Source: Pseudomonas cannabina
Lineage (GTDB): Bacteria > Pseudomonadota > Gammaproteobacteria > Pseudomonadales > Pseudomonadaceae
Direction of reading: 5' to 3'
Length of the DNA: 64,000 nt
Assembly: GCF_900100365.1 (NCBI RefSeq)
Contig: NZ_FNKU01000001.1
Location: forward strand, 3,286,001 to 3,350,000
Shown: positions 44,492-55,205 of the stretch, one piece after another
Numbering within the stretch: position 1 is the first letter of the stretch
How the letters are laid out: each line of letters begins with the position of its first letter
The notes under the pieces: model-generated
What the model was told of the DNA's origin: nothing
The model's database searches: none
Seen by the model: only the letters and a program-made list of their open reading frames with translations
Translations under genes and position numbers: made by a program

Positions 44492-45346
44492 TTACTTGAT
44501 CAACCCTACGCGTGCGAAGTTGGGGAAGTGGCTGAGCTTCGGCTCTGGCCAGCTCATCCACACCGCAAAGGCTTTGCCGACGATGTTCTTGTCTGGAACC
44601 ATGCCCAGCTCGTCCTTCGGAATGTTAGGGTCATCCCAGTAACGGCTGTCATTGGAGTTGTCGCGATTGTCACCCATCATGAAGTAGTGAGCGGCAGGTA
44701 CTGTCCATTCACTGTCAGGCGGAGCACGGTAACGGGTCATTTCCTGACGGATCTGATGCTCGACTGCACCCAGTTGCTCTTCATACAACTCCGCGCTGCC
44801 CAGCGTACCCGGCTCAGTGCCGATCAGCTTCTTGGCAACCAGCTCGCCATTGATGAACAGGCGCTTGTCGCTGGTATAACGGATGCGATCACCGGGCAGC
44901 CCGACGACACGCTTGATGTAATTGACGCTCGGATCGCTCGGGTAGCGGAACACCATCACATCGCCACGCTGCGGGTCACCGATCTCGATCACTTTCTGGT
45001 CCAGGACCGGCAGGCGGATGCCATACGCGAACTTGTTGACCAGAATGAAATCGCCTACATCCAGCGTCGGCTTCATGGAGCCCGAAGGAATCTGGAACGG
45101 CTCGACCAGAAACGAACGAAGCACCAGCACGATGAACAGCACCGGAAAGAACGATTTGCCGTATTCAACCAGCAAAGGCTCCTTGTTCAATCGCTCGACG
45201 ACAGCAATGTCAGGTTCACCGACGCTGCCCTGATAATTCGAAATGGCCGCCCGGCGACGAGGCGCCAGGACAATCAGGTCGATCAGTGCAAGCACGCCAC
45301 AGACGAACACAGCGATGACCAACAACAGCGGGAAATTTAGTGACAT
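44492..45346 (-). CDS. lepB: Signal peptidase I
   Basis: A 284-aa inner-membrane serine protease that removes Sec and Tat signal peptides. Two N-terminal membrane segments (LLLVIAVFVCGVLALIDLIVL, FPVLFIVLVLRSFLV), then catalytic S90 in IPSGSMKPT and K145 in YIKRVVGLPGD, and box E MGDNRDNSNDSR. Nine bases after lepA in one operon. Confidence 0.97.
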   Translation of the reverse strand: MSLNFPLLLVIAVFVCGVLALIDLIVLAPRRRAAISNYQGSVGEPDIAVVERLNKEPLLVEYGKSFFPVLFIVLVLRSFLVEPFQIPSGSMKPTLDVGDFILVNKFAYGIRLPVLDQKVIEIGDPQRGDVMVFRYPSDPSVNYIKRVVGLPGDRIRYTSDKRLFINGELVAKKLIGTEPGTLGSAELYEEQLGAVEHQIRQEMTRYRAPPDSEWTVPAAHYFMMGDNRDNSNDSRYWDDPNIPKDELGMVPDKNIVGKAFAVWMSWPEPKLSHFPNFARVGLIK

Positions 45347-45355
45347 AGGACCTGA

Positions 45356-47152
45356 CTATTCCAACCTGAGCACTGCAAGGAAGGCTTCCTGTGGAATTTC
45401 CACGTTGCCGACCTGCTTCATGCGTTTCTTACCGGCCTTTTGCTTCTCCAGCAATTTACGCTTGCGGCTGACGTCACCGCCGTAGCATTTGGCCAATACG
45501 TTCTTTCTAAGCGCCTTGACGGTTGTCCGCGCCACAATCTGACCGCCGATGGCCGCCTGAATTGCCACGTCGAACATCTGCCGAGGAATCAGCTCTTTCA
45601 TCTTCTCGGTCAACGCACGCCCTTTGTAGTGGGCGTTGTCGCGGTGAACGATCAGTGCCAGGGCATCGACCTTCTCGGCGTTGATCAACACGTCGAGCTT
45701 GACCAGGTTGGCTGACTGGTAACGATCGAAATGATAGTCCAGCGAAGCATAACCGCGGCTGACAGACTTGAGACGGTCGAAGAAGTCGAGGACCACTTCA
45801 TTCATCGGCAAATCGTAGCTCACCTGTACCTGGGTGCCGAGGAACAGCATGTCGTGCTGAACGCCACGCTTTTCGATGCACAGGGTAATGACGTTGCCCA
45901 GGTGCTCCTGCGGCACAAGAATATTTGCCCGAACAATGGGTTCGCGCATGTCTTCGATGGCCGACAGGTCAGGCAGCTTGGATGGGTTGTCGACGTAGAT
46001 GGTCTCGCCGGTCTTCAACAGCAATTCAAAGATTACGGTTGGCGCGGTGGTGATCAGGTCGAGGTTGTACTCACGCTCCAGGCGCTCCTGGATGATCTCC
46101 ATGTGCAGCATGCCGAGGAAACCACAACGGAAACCGAAGCCCAGTGCGTCGGAGCTTTCCGGCAAATACTGCAGCGAGGAGTCGTTCAGCGTCAGCTTTT
46201 GCAGGGCTTCGCGGAAGTCTTCGAAGTCGTCCGAACTGACCGGAAACAGACCGGCATAGACTTGCGGCTGAATGCGCTTGAAACCCGGCAGCACGTCTAC
46301 GTCAGGGGTGGTGCTCAGGGTCAGGGTGTCACCCACCGGCGCACCGTGAATGTCCTTGATGCCGGCAATGATGAAGCCCACTTCACCGGCTTTCAGATCA
46401 ACGGTGGCTATGTGCTTGGGATTGAACACACCCACGCTGTCGACCAGGTGCATCTTGCCGGTGGACTTGACGAGGATCTTGTCGCCCTTGCGCACGCGGC
46501 CATGGCGTACACGCACCAGCGACACAACGCCCAGGTAATTGTCGAACCATGAGTCGATGATCAGCGCCTGCAACGGCGCTTCGATGTCGCCGGTCGGTGG
46601 CGGGATGGTCGCTACCAGACGCTCGAGGACTTCGTCGACACCCATGCCGCTCTTGGCGCTGCACGCGACGGCGTCAGTGGCATCGATGCCGATGATCTTC
46701 TCGATCTCTTCCTTGACGCGGTCCGGATCGGCCTGCGGCAAATCCATCTTGTTCAGAACCGGCATGACCTCCAGGCCCTGCTCGATGGCGGTGTAGCAGT
46801 TGGCAACCGACTGGGCCTCAACGCCCTGACCGGCATCGACCACCAGCAACGCACCTTCGCACGCAGCCAGGGAACGGCTGACTTCATAGGTGAAGTCGAC
46901 GTGCCCCGGGGTGTCAATGAAGTTCAGTTGGTAGGTGATACCGTCTTTGGCCTTGTAATACAGGGTAACGCTATGGGCCTTGATGGTGATCCCGCGCTCG
47001 CGCTCGAGGTCCATGGAGTCGAGCACCTGCGCTTCCATTTCGCGCTCGGACAGGCCGCCGCACATTTGAATGAAGCGATCGGCCAGCGTCGACTTGCCAT
47101 GGTCAATGTGGGCGATGATGGAGAAATTGCGGATATGACTCAAATCACTCAC
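45356..47152 (-). CDS. lepA: Elongation factor 4 (LepA)
   Basis: A 598-aa translational GTPase that acts in ribosome biogenesis or back-translocation. G1 [15 protein letters not shown]2 region ERGITI, G3 DTPGHVDF, G4 NKMDLP, then the LepA C-terminal domain ([23 protein letters not shown]). Length is exactly typical. Confidence 0.98.
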   Translation of the reverse strand: MSDLSHIRNFSIIAHIDHGKSTLADRFIQMCGGLSEREMEAQVLDSMDLERERGITIKAHSVTLYYKAKDGITYQLNFIDTPGHVDFTYEVSRSLAACEGALLVVDAGQGVEAQSVANCYTAIEQGLEVMPVLNKMDLPQADPDRVKEEIEKIIGIDATDAVACSAKSGMGVDEVLERLVATIPPPTGDIEAPLQALIIDSWFDNYLGVVSLVRVRHGRVRKGDKILVKSTGKMHLVDSVGVFNPKHIATVDLKAGEVGFIIAGIKDIHGAPVGDTLTLSTTPDVDVLPGFKRIQPQVYAGLFPVSSDDFEDFREALQKLTLNDSSLQYLPESSDALGFGFRCGFLGMLHMEIIQERLEREYNLDLITTAPTVIFELLLKTGETIYVDNPSKLPDLSAIEDMREPIVRANILVPQEHLGNVITLCIEKRGVQHDMLFLGTQVQVSYDLPMNEVVLDFFDRLKSVSRGYASLDYHFDRYQSANLVKLDVLINAEKVDALALIVHRDNAHYKGRALTEKMKELIPRQMFDVAIQAAIGGQIVARTTVKALRKNVLAKCYGGDVSRKRKLLEKQKAGKKRMKQVGNVEIPQEAFLAVLRLE

Positions 47153-47279
47153 GGATCAACACTCAAAAAGGTTGCAGGCAGATTGCCCGCCGAAAAATAG
47201 CCGGGAATTGTACCTGAACTAAGCAAGAGGCGTCACGCTTACAGGCATCCGGATCGGTGCCGGGCAAACAGTCAGCCAC

Positions 47280-47305
47280 AAAAAAGGGTGGCCGCAGCCA
47301 CCCTT
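47280..47305 (-). terminator. Terminator after mucD
   Basis: Stem aagggtggc (47284-47292)/gccaccctt (47297-47305) with loop cgca. Read on the minus strand it ends in a T run (plus-strand A residues 47280-47285). It lies 18 bp after the mucD stop. Confidence 0.88.
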
Positions 47306-47323
47306 CCCGGCCAAATCAGCCCG

Positions 47324-48757
47324 TTACTCGGACAGCTTGAAGGTAATGAAGGTCGCACGGCCCTGGCGCAAAACACGCATCGAGACGGAACGATCCTTGG
47401 GCAGGCTTTTCGCAACTTCGGTGAACTGCTTGCCGGAGATGATCGCCTGATTGTTCAGGTGAGTGATCACATCACCCGGTTGCAGGCCGATCAGCGCTGC
47501 CGGACCACCGGAGACTTCTTTGATGGCCACGCCACCTTTGATGTCCAGAGTCTTTTTCTGCTCGGCGGTCAGCTCGATCACCGATACGCCCAGACGATTG
47601 CTGCTGCGCTCGGCACCGGAACCTGAAATGTCGCCCATCTCCTGACCTTCATCCGGCAATGCGCCGACAGTCACGGTCAGTTTCTGACGCTTGCCGTCAC
47701 GAATTACTTCGAGTTCGGCTTTGCTGCCGTCCTTGAGGTTACCGATCAAGTGCGGCAGGTCAGCCGACATAATGATTGGCTGGCCGTTGGCGCTGAGAAT
47801 CACGTCACCGACCTGCAAACCACCCTTGGCCGCCGGGCCATCTTCCAGAACCTGGGCAACCAGCGCACCGGCAGGTTTGTCCAGCCCGAACGATTCGGCC
47901 AGGTCCTTGTTCACTTCCTGAATGACCACACCCAGCCAGCCGCGGCTGACTTTGCCATTGGCCTTGAGCTGGTTGGCAACGTCCATAGCGACGTCAATCG
48001 GGATTGCGAACGACAGGCCCATGAAGCCGCCGGAACGGGTGAAGATCTGCGAGTTGATCCCAACCACCTCGCCCGCCATGTTGAACAACGGGCCGCCCGA
48101 GTTACCCGGGTTGATCGCCACGTCGGTCTGGATGAACGGCACGTAAGTGTCATTCGGCAGACTGCGGCCCTTGGCACTGACGATGCCTTTAGTCACCGAA
48201 TGATCAAAGCCGAAAGGCGAACCGATGGCCAACACCCACTCACCCACTTTGAGCGTGTTGGAATTGCCCAGCTTGGCGGTTGGCAGGTCTTTGCCCTCGA
48301 TTTTCAGCACGGCCACGTCAGTGCGCGGATCAGTACCGACCAGCTTGGCTTTCAATTCACTGCGATCGGACAGGCGCACGAGAATCTCGTCGGCGCCATC
48401 GATCACATGGTTGTTGGTCAGAACGTAACCGTCCGACGAAATAATGAACCCCGAACCCAGCGACTGCGCTTCGCGCTGGCGATCACCTTTGCCTGGCGCC
48501 CGCGAACCCGGCGGCATACTGCGCTCGAGAAACTCGCGGAGCATGGGCGGCAAGCCTTCCATATCCGGCATCTGTTGGTTGGCGACAGCGCGATCCGGCA
48601 ATTTCTGACGGGTACTGATGTTCACCACTGCGGGCGAGGCCTGCTCGACCAGCCCGGTAAAGTCGGGCAGGTTCTCGGCCTGAGCCGCAGCGACCTGTCC
48701 GAGCATCAGCACGGCGGCGATCAATGAAAAATAAGACTTCATACGTGGTATCGACAT
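47324..48757 (-). CDS. mucD: Periplasmic serine protease MucD (DegP/HtrA family)
   Basis: A 477-aa protein with a signal peptide (SLIAAVLMLGQVAAAQA). The HtrA protease domain has His in VLTNNHVIDGA, Asp in DPRTDVAVLKI and Ser in NPGNSGGPLFN. Two PDZ domains follow (GWLGVVIQEVNKDLA; GVSVIELTAEQKKTL). It degrades misfolded envelope proteins and restrains AlgU activation. The ATG at 48757 has GGGAG just upstream. A 280-bp gap separates it from mucB, where mucC would lie in P. aeruginosa; mucC is absent and I see no other gene in the gap. Confidence 0.96.
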   Translation of the reverse strand: MSIPRMKSYFSLIAAVLMLGQVAAAQAENLPDFTGLVEQASPAVVNISTRQKLPDRAVANQQMPDMEGLPPMLREFLERSMPPGSRAPGKGDRQREAQSLGSGFIISSDGYVLTNNHVIDGADEILVRLSDRSELKAKLVGTDPRTDVAVLKIEGKDLPTAKLGNSNTLKVGEWVLAIGSPFGFDHSVTKGIVSAKGRSLPNDTYVPFIQTDVAINPGNSGGPLFNMAGEVVGINSQIFTRSGGFMGLSFAIPIDVAMDVANQLKANGKVSRGWLGVVIQEVNKDLAESFGLDKPAGALVAQVLEDGPAAKGGLQVGDVILSANGQPIIMSADLPHLIGNLKDGSKAELEVIRDGKRQKLTVTVGALPDEGQEMGDISGSGAERSSNRLGVSVIELTAEQKKTLDIKGGVAIKEVSGGPAALIGLQPGDVITHLNNQAIISGKQFTEVAKSLPKDRSVSMRVLRQGRATFITFKLSE

Positions 48758-49037
48758 ACGGCTCCCGTTCGTAACGAGCAAAATTAAGCAGTACAGAGCA
48801 GCTGACTCAAAGACCCTGAGCCACGATGCTCACTCCAGAGTCAGATATAGGGCCCACAAACGACAAAGGCCAGAGCTGCGAGGCTGTGACCTATAGAAAA
48901 AATAGAGGATTTTTGCAACGTGAAAACCTCACCAAACATTTCAGTATCTCGCCCAAGGCCAGGTTGACTGCGGTCAGGCGGCTCATCGAGCCCAAGATGA
49001 AAATTTTTACATCCCGGGCATTCGTCGCTTCAGATGT

Positions 49038-49997
49038 TTATTGCTTTACCGGAGTTTCATCATTGCGCATGGATAACGCAATACGCTCGGCCGTACCCAT
49101 GGGCACTTCTCCGACGACCGTCACCATCATGTCACCCTGAGGCGTAGTGAGACGACGCGAAACCGCCGCGGTCGGCCCCAATTGAGTGCGGATATCTGAC
49201 GAAGACGCCCCTTTCACGGATTCGATAAACACCGAAAAACGCGCCAGACCATCGCCGTACATCAAACGGGTGACAGAGGACTGCGTGGCGGGGTCCTTGC
49301 GGACGCCACTGCTGCTGAGCTCAAAACCGGGAGGCAACCAGTCCGAGCGCCATGCCACCGGGCTGATAGCAACTTCAGGCTTGGTTTTCACGACAGGCAC
49401 CGGCTTGCACTCATCACTTGCCTTGAGCGTTTGCTCGGACAATAGGCTGGATGTATCAAGATCGGTAAACTGGAAACGCTCGAGCAATTGACCCCGCTCA
49501 CTTAATAACAGTGATTTGAGCAACAGTCCGGCTTCATTATCCAGATGAAGTTCGAGGCCGTAACGATGCTGATCCTTGGGCGCCAGCGCGACAATGGTCG
49601 TTGGGCGGCCAGCCACTCTGGATTTGCCGACAATTTTCATGTCGTACCAGGCAGAAAGTCTTTTGACATCGAATGCACGGGCGGTGGAAACAGCCGGATT
49701 GGCTACACCCGCTTCAAGCGTACCGCTGACGCACTGGGTAAGTCCGCCAACGCGCAACACTTCCTGAGCAGACCCATCAAGTTGCAATAAACGCTCTTGG
49801 ACCTTTCCATCCGCGATGCGGTGCCAGATTCGGTGGGTAGAAAAACTACCATTACGCTCGTAAACAAATGCGCCTTGATAACTCTGCGACTGATCGACTT
49901 TGGCAAGACGATTGATAGCGTCCTGCGCGTCGTCAGCCTGTACCGGGAGGGCAAGCCATCCACTAAGCAGTAACGGCAGTAGAGGGACGGCTCGCAT
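49038..49997 (-). CDS. mucB: MucB/RseB-type periplasmic regulator of MucA
   Basis: A 319-aa protein with a signal peptide (LLPLLLSGWLALPVQADD) and the two-lobed MucB/RseB fold (NRLAKVDQSQSYQGAFVYER, PTTIVALAPKDQHRYGLELHLD, WLPPGFELSSSGVRKD). It binds MucA in the periplasm and shields it from site-1 proteolysis. Eight bases after mucA. Confidence 0.95.
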   Translation of the reverse strand: MRAVPLLPLLLSGWLALPVQADDAQDAINRLAKVDQSQSYQGAFVYERNGSFSTHRIWHRIADGKVQERLLQLDGSAQEVLRVGGLTQCVSGTLEAGVANPAVSTARAFDVKRLSAWYDMKIVGKSRVAGRPTTIVALAPKDQHRYGLELHLDNEAGLLLKSLLLSERGQLLERFQFTDLDTSSLLSEQTLKASDECKPVPVVKTKPEVAISPVAWRSDWLPPGFELSSSGVRKDPATQSSVTRLMYGDGLARFSVFIESVKGASSSDIRTQLGPTAAVSRRLTTPQGDMMVTVVGEVPMGTAERIALSMRNDETPVKQ

Positions 49998-50005
49998 GAT
50001 CCTCC

Positions 50006-50596
50006 TTAACGGTTTTCCAGGCTGGCAGCACGGGCATACGGCAACGCGCTTTCAGTGCCTTTCAACGCTGCTTCCTGAGCGTGTTGACGCAGGTAACCAG
50101 GCAGACGCTGATCGCCTTCACCTGCACCCTGCAACACACCGTTAGCCATCGGGCCTGGTGCCTGCTCGGCGCTTTCAGTGTAGCCGGCAAGTACAGCCGG
50201 GCCTTTTACTTGCGGCACGGTCAGGCTGGCAGGCTGTTGGGTCTGCTGTGCTAGCTGCGCGCCGGCTATTTCATCCTGGTTGTACAGGCGGACACCGGCC
50301 AGAACGGCTACGGTAACCGACGCTGCAACGGCCAGACGACCGAGCGTACGCCAAGGACCACGCGCTGCCTTGAGCGGGCTGACTTCATCGGCAATGGCGG
50401 CAGATACAGCAGCCGAAATATCCAGATGAGGCATCAGTAACTCTTTGTGCATCGCTGCACGGGCAACTTGATAACGCGCCCATGTGGCGCGAGTATCGGC
50501 ATCGTCAATGGCATTCAATACCCGACGTAATTCCAGTTCGTCCGCTTCGTTATCCAGTACCGCGGACAGCGATTCCTGCAGGGCTTCACGACTCAT
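50006..50596 (-). CDS. mucA: Anti-sigma factor MucA
   Basis: A 196-aa inner-membrane protein. The N-terminal cytoplasmic domain (LQESLSAVLDNEADELELRRVLNAIDD) binds AlgU, one membrane helix (LAVAASVTVAVLAGVRLY, ~88-105) follows, and then a periplasmic domain. The frame is intact, unlike the mucA alleles of mucoid clinical isolates, so AlgU should be held in check. Confidence 0.95.
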   Translation of the reverse strand: MSREALQESLSAVLDNEADELELRRVLNAIDDADTRATWARYQVARAAMHKELLMPHLDISAAVSAAIADEVSPLKAARGPWRTLGRLAVAASVTVAVLAGVRLYNQDEIAGAQLAQQTQQPASLTVPQVKGPAVLAGYTESAEQAPGPMANGVLQGAGEGDQRLPGYLRQHAQEAALKGTESALPYARAASLENR

Positions 50597-50628
50597 GGCG
50601 GGTCCTCTCTTGGGCTATCGCCGCTGTC

Positions 50629-51210
50629 TCAGGATTCCTGCAACAACGGCTGCAGGGCTTTATCGATGGCTTCCCGAGCGCGAAAGATGCGAGAGCGCAC
50701 GGTACCAACAGGACACTGCATGACGCTCGCAATGTCTTCATAACTCAGACCATCGAATTCACGTAAAGTTAGTGCCGTACGTAAATCTTCCGGGAGAAGC
50801 TGGATGGTCCGATGGACGGTGCCCTCGATCTCATCCCTCAACAATGCACGTTCCGGCGACTCGATGTCCTTGAGGTCGTGATCGCCGTCGTAGAACTCCG
50901 CGTCTTCAGACCTTACATCGCTATCAGGTGGCCGACGACCTCTCGACACCAGATAGTTCTTCGCCGTATTAATGGCGATGCGGTACAGCCAAGTATAAAA
51001 AGCACTGTCGCCGCGAAAATTTCCGAGTGCACGATAAGCTTTTATAAACGCTTCCTGTGCAACATCCTGAGCCTCATGGGTGTCGTGCACGAATCGCACG
51101 ATCAACCCTAGAATTTTGTGCTGATATTTCAGCACCAACAGATCAAACGCTCGCGTATCACCGCGCTGTACGCGCTCGACAAGCTGCTGATCCTCTTCCT
51201 GGGTTAGCAT
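50629..51210 (-). CDS. algU: ECF sigma factor AlgU (RpoE/sigma-22)
   Basis: A 193-aa extracytoplasmic-function sigma factor. Region 2 has DVAQEAFIKAYRALGNFRGDSAFYTWLYRIAINTAKNYL; region 4 has LREFDGLSYEDIASVMQCPVGTVRSRIFRAREAID. It directs alginate, osmotic and envelope-stress genes. The second Met (51210, MLTQEEDQQ) is the conserved start. An AlgU-type promoter 60 bp upstream points to autoregulation. Confidence 0.97.
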   Translation of the reverse strand: MLTQEEDQQLVERVQRGDTRAFDLLVLKYQHKILGLIVRFVHDTHEAQDVAQEAFIKAYRALGNFRGDSAFYTWLYRIAINTAKNYLVSRGRRPPDSDVRSEDAEFYDGDHDLKDIESPERALLRDEIEGTVHRTIQLLPEDLRTALTLREFDGLSYEDIASVMQCPVGTVRSRIFRAREAIDKALQPLLQES

Positions 51211-51269
51211 GAACACTCCTCGTTAAGCTTGAAGGAGCGTTGCAACTGACAGTGTTCAGGCTTGCAAAC

Positions 51270-51296
51270 ATAGACTCGGGCTTTTCGCAAAAGTTC
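51270..51296 (-). promoter_or_regulatory. AlgU (sigma-22)-type promoter of algU
   Basis: On the minus strand, GAACTT (plus 51291-51296) and TCTAT (plus 51270-51274) are 16 bp apart, matching the sigma-22/RpoE consensus GAACTT-N16/17-TCtgA. The rest of the 51211-51707 gap shows no gene. Confidence 0.8.
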
Positions 51297-51707
51297 TCCC
51301 CCTTCCAGCAAGTTTCCTGCAGACCATCTTGACGCCTGCACGAAAAACGCAGCTCGACAGGGTCGGCTGCGCGAATAGTCTTGTCGTCGAATTCGCAGTT
51401 GATGATCACTTATCTAACACTGCAAAAAACGACGCTGTTCCTGTGTAGGCAACCTGCTATTGAGCCTGGAACCCGGTAAAAAGTTCCATTGACACAATGT
51501 CAGGCGTGGACCCCAGACTGCATATATCGCCAGGAAATCACTGAATTGAAGCATTTCCAGTGAAGAACCCGGTAAAACAAATAGGCATGACATCAGGGAC
51601 TGGAGCACAATCCCTGCCCGCCGTGGTCTCACATTGCCATGTAGGCGCGGCTATTGTGCCGTTACCCCCATACTTATACTAGTGGCCGCCAAGGACAGAA
51701 TGCGCAG

Positions 51708-53324
51708 ATGAGTCAACATTTTCAGCACGACGTACTGGTAATCGGCAGCGGCGCTGCCGGACTGAGTCTGGCCCTGACGCTTCCCGGGCATCTGCGGATT
51801 GCCGTGCTGAGCAAGGGCGATCTGGCCAACGGTTCGACATTCTGGGCGCAAGGCGGCGTGGCGGCGGTCCTCGATGACAGCGACACCGTGCAGTCTCATG
51901 TCGAAGACACACTGAACGCCGGCGGCGGCCTTTGCCATGAAGACGCCGTGCGCTTTACCGTGGAGCACAGCCGCGAGGCCATTCAGTGGTTGATCGATCA
52001 GGGCGTGCCGTTTACCCGTGGCGACCACGGGGACACGGACGAAAGCGGCTTTGAGTTTCACCTGACCCGCGAAGGCGGTCACAGCCATCGACGCATCATT
52101 CACGCCGCCGACGCCACCGGCGCGGCGATATTCCGAACCTTGCTCGAGCAAGCCAGCAAGCGACCGAACATCGAGCTGCTGGAGCAGCGCGCCGCCATCG
52201 ACCTGATCACCGAGCGCCGTCTCGGGCTTGACGGCCAGCGCTGCCTGGGCGCGTATGTGCTCAATCTCAGCAGCGGCGAAGTCGACACCTACGGTGCGCG
52301 CTTCACGATTCTGGCCTCGGGCGGCGCTGCAAAAGTCTATCTGTACACCAGCAACCCGGACGGCGCGTGCGGTGACGGCATCGCAATGGCTTGGCGCTCG
52401 GGCTGCCGGGTGGCGAATCTGGAGTTCAACCAGTTCCACCCCACCTGCCTCTATCACCCGCAGGCCAAGAGCTTTCTGATCACCGAAGCGCTGCGCGGCG
52501 AAGGTGCCTATCTCAAGCTACCCAACGGCGAGCGTTTCATGCCGCGATTCGACGAACGGGCAGAATTGGCCCCGCGCGATATCGTAGCGCGGGCGATCGA
52601 CCACGAGATGAAGCGCTTGGGCATCGACTGCGTTTTTCTGGACATCAGCCACAAACCCGAAGCATTCATCAAGACACACTTCCCCACCGTCTATGAACGC
52701 TGCCTCGAGTTCTCCATCGACATTACCCGCCAGCCCATTCCAGTGGTGCCCGCCGCGCACTACACCTGCGGCGGCGTGATGGTCGACAGTCACGGCCATA
52801 CCGATGTGCCCGGCCTGTATGCCATCGGAGAAACCAGCTTCACAGGCCTACACGGCGCAAACCGCATGGCCAGCAATTCGCTGCTGGAGTGCTTTGTCTA
52901 CGCGCGCTCGGCAGCCGCAGACATCGAGCAGCAACTGGATGAAGTGTCCATGCCCACAGACCTGCCAGCCTGGGATGCCAGTCAGGTCACCGATTCGGAT
53001 GAAGACGTAATCATCGCCCACAACTGGGACGAGTTGCGGCGCTTCATGTGGGACTACGTAGGCATCGTGCGCACCAACAAGCGCTTGCAGCGCGCCCGGC
53101 ATCGGGTGCGTCTGTTGCTGGACGAAATCGACGAGTTTTACAGCAACTACAAGGTCAGCCGCGACCTGATCGAGCTGCGCAACCTGGCGCAGGTCGCCGA
53201 ACTGATGATTGAGTCAGCCATGCAGCGCAAGGAAAGCCGTGGCCTGCATTACACGCTGGATTATCCCGACATGCTGCCCGAGGCGCTCGACACTATTCTG
53301 CTGCCACCCAATTACGCCGGCTGA
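51708..53324 (+). CDS. nadB: L-aspartate oxidase
   Basis: A 538-aa FAD enzyme that oxidises aspartate to iminoaspartate for NAD synthesis. It has [15 protein letters not shown] (FAD-binding), [37 protein letters not shown] and [22 protein letters not shown]. Start at 51708 (MSQHFQHDV). Its 3' end overlaps the convergent ygfX gene by 32 bp. Confidence 0.97.
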   Translation: MSQHFQHDVLVIGSGAAGLSLALTLPGHLRIAVLSKGDLANGSTFWAQGGVAAVLDDSDTVQSHVEDTLNAGGGLCHEDAVRFTVEHSREAIQWLIDQGVPFTRGDHGDTDESGFEFHLTREGGHSHRRIIHAADATGAAIFRTLLEQASKRPNIELLEQRAAIDLITERRLGLDGQRCLGAYVLNLSSGEVDTYGARFTILASGGAAKVYLYTSNPDGACGDGIAMAWRSGCRVANLEFNQFHPTCLYHPQAKSFLITEALRGEGAYLKLPNGERFMPRFDERAELAPRDIVARAIDHEMKRLGIDCVFLDISHKPEAFIKTHFPTVYERCLEFSIDITRQPIPVVPAAHYTCGGVMVDSHGHTDVPGLYAIGETSFTGLHGANRMASNSLLECFVYARSAAADIEQQLDEVSMPTDLPAWDASQVTDSDEDVIIAHNWDELRRFMWDYVGIVRTNKRLQRARHRVRLLLDEIDEFYSNYKVSRDLIELRNLAQVAELMIESAMQRKESRGLHYTLDYPDMLPEALDTILLPPNYAG

Positions 53325-53760
53325 ATTTCAGACGCACGCGCAGGCGTCGATGCATGTCCGGCGTCAGCGCATCGCGAGGTATACAGCAACTGCTGGTGAA
53401 CCCCGAGGGCCTGCCGTCGCCGTCGATCAGGCGAAAACGCATCATCACGACCCACGGCAAGGCGAGGCTATCAGGCCTGAGGCAGACAGGTTGCCAGCCG
53501 CCCCGCTCACTCCAGAGCTGCCACCCCTGGCGATCACGTTTCAGCGCGCGGTACGCCGCAGGATGATTAAGCAGGATCGACCGGGGCAGCACCCAGACGG
53601 CGTGCGCCAGGCAAGAGGCGGATCCGACCAGTGTCGCCCATGGGCTGATATCCAGCTGGCACAACGCAATCAACGCCAGCAGCTGAGCGACCAGATAAGC
53701 GGCCAGCAGCAGACGCGACGCCTGCCAGTGGCACTCGAAACGGTCACTTGGGCTGGACAC
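53293..53760 (-). CDS. YgfX-family membrane protein
   Basis: A 155-aa protein with two close membrane segments near residues 14-55 ([37 protein letters not shown]) and a cytoplasmic tail ([32 protein letters not shown]) typical of YgfX/CptA. It overlaps sdhE by 17 bp, the conserved sdhE-ygfX arrangement. In E. coli YgfX has been described as a toxin acting on FtsZ and MreB, with sdhE (cptB) as partner. Confidence 0.85.
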   Translation of the reverse strand: MSSPSDRFECHWQASRLLLAAYLVAQLLALIALCQLDISPWATLVGSASCLAHAVWVLPRSILLNHPAAYRALKRDRQGWQLWSERGGWQPVCLRPDSLALPWVVMMRFRLIDGDGRPSGFTSSCCIPRDALTPDMHRRLRVRLKFSRRNWVAAE

Positions 53761-53998
53761 GGTCCAGAATCATGCGAACCATGCGTTGCAGCTCAGGGTC
53801 TTCGGATTCGGCACGCTGCATGAACCAGCCGAACATGTCCTGATCCTCACAGGTCAGCAGACGACGATACAGATCGCGGTCCACGTCATTCAAATGCGGG
53901 TAGACCTCACGGACAAACGGCACCAACAGCACGTCCAGTTCAAGCATGCCGCGGCGGCTGTGCCAGTAAAGGCGGTTGAGTTCAACGTCTTCGACCAT
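53744..53998 (-). CDS. sdhE: Succinate dehydrogenase flavinylation factor
   Basis: An 84-aa protein that helps attach FAD to SdhA. The signature [16 protein letters not shown] contains the RGxxE motif (RRGMLELD), and [17 protein letters not shown] is typical. The Met at 53998 gives the family length; the frame extends upstream without support. Confidence 0.94.
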   Translation of the reverse strand: MVEDVELNRLYWHSRRGMLELDVLLVPFVREVYPHLNDVDRDLYRRLLTCEDQDMFGWFMQRAESEDPELQRMVRMILDRVQPK

Positions 53999-54151
53999 GG
54001 AGCGCTCCTCAAAGTAGGCGGCGAGTATACAGCCGTGAGCCGACGGAGCGAACCGCACAATGGTCGCAGCAGTTTTCATGTAACCGTATTCATATCGTCG
54101 ACTGGGCACTATGCACTATGATGTGCCCCCGGACTTTTTCCCCAATCTGCG

Positions 54152-55099
54152 ATGACCATGGCCCACACAGCTTTTTTCTGCACGCTATCCCATGAGGGCG
54201 TTCTCGCCGTTCGCGGCGTGGATGCCGGCAAATTCCTACAAGGTCAATTGACATGCAACCTCAATTATCTGAGTGAGAGCCAGTCCAGCCTGGGCGCACG
54301 CTGCACGCAGAAAGGCCGCATGCAGTCGAGTTTTCGTATAGTTTTCGAAGGCGATGGCTGCCTGCTGGCGATGGCCAGCGAACTGATCGAGCCGCAATTG
54401 CTGGACCTGCGCAAGTACGCCGTGTTCTCCAAATCGAAACTCACCGACGAAAGCGCTGCCTGGGTGCGCTTTGGTTTACAGGAAGGCGACGACGCGCTTG
54501 CCAGCCTTGGCCTGGATCTGCAGCAGGAAACCGGGGCGGTGGCGAGGACCGACGCGCTGATCGCCATTCGCGTTTCGCCGGCCCGCGCCGAACTCTGGGT
54601 ACCCGCCGGGCAGGCGGACAGCACCCGATCGCATCTGGCAGCCCGACTGGCAGAAGGCTCGCTGAACGACTGGTTGCTGGGCCAGATACGTGCCGGTATC
54701 GGCCAGGTATTCGGCAGCACGCGTGAAGAATTCATCCCGCAGATGATCAATCTGCAGGCGGTCGGCGGTGTCAGCTTTAAAAAGGGCTGCTACACCGGCC
54801 AGGAAATTGTCGCGCGCATGCAGTACCTGGGCAAACTCAAGCGTCGGCTTTATCGCCTGACCTTGCAGGCTCAGGAAATTCCACAACCCGGCACAGCGTT
54901 GTTTTCGCCTGTACACGCCAGTGCCGTAGGCAACGTGGTGCTGGCCGCGCAGTCTGACCAAGGCATCGAATTGCTCGCCGTGCTTCAGGGTGATGCGGCC
55001 GAAAGTGGACAGATACACCTCGGTTCGCCGCAAGGCCCGGCGCTGCACATGAGTGAACTGCCCTACACGCTGGACAGTAAACTCGAAACTCTGCGCTAG
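54152..55099 (+). CDS. ygfZ: Folate-binding tRNA-modifying/Fe-S maturation protein YgfZ
   Basis: A 315-aa GcvT-like folate-binding protein involved in repair of Fe-S enzymes and tRNA modification. The signature KGCYTGQEIVARMQYLGKLKRRLYRL contains the conserved Cys (K-G-C-Y-T-G-Q-E). Divergent from sdhE. ATG 54152 or 54158 are both possible. Confidence 0.95.
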   Translation: MTMAHTAFFCTLSHEGVLAVRGVDAGKFLQGQLTCNLNYLSESQSSLGARCTQKGRMQSSFRIVFEGDGCLLAMASELIEPQLLDLRKYAVFSKSKLTDESAAWVRFGLQEGDDALASLGLDLQQETGAVARTDALIAIRVSPARAELWVPAGQADSTRSHLAARLAEGSLNDWLLGQIRAGIGQVFGSTREEFIPQMINLQAVGGVSFKKGCYTGQEIVARMQYLGKLKRRLYRLTLQAQEIPQPGTALFSPVHASAVGNVVLAAQSDQGIELLAVLQGDAAESGQIHLGSPQGPALHMSELPYTLDSKLETLR

Positions 55100-55205
55100 G
55101 CCTGGCGAACACATTCACGTTCCTAATGTCTCTAGAGCGATCCAGCAGCACGCTGGCGCTGCTTTGGGCGCGCGGAAAACTCTGGACACTCTTAACGGCT
55201 GCGAG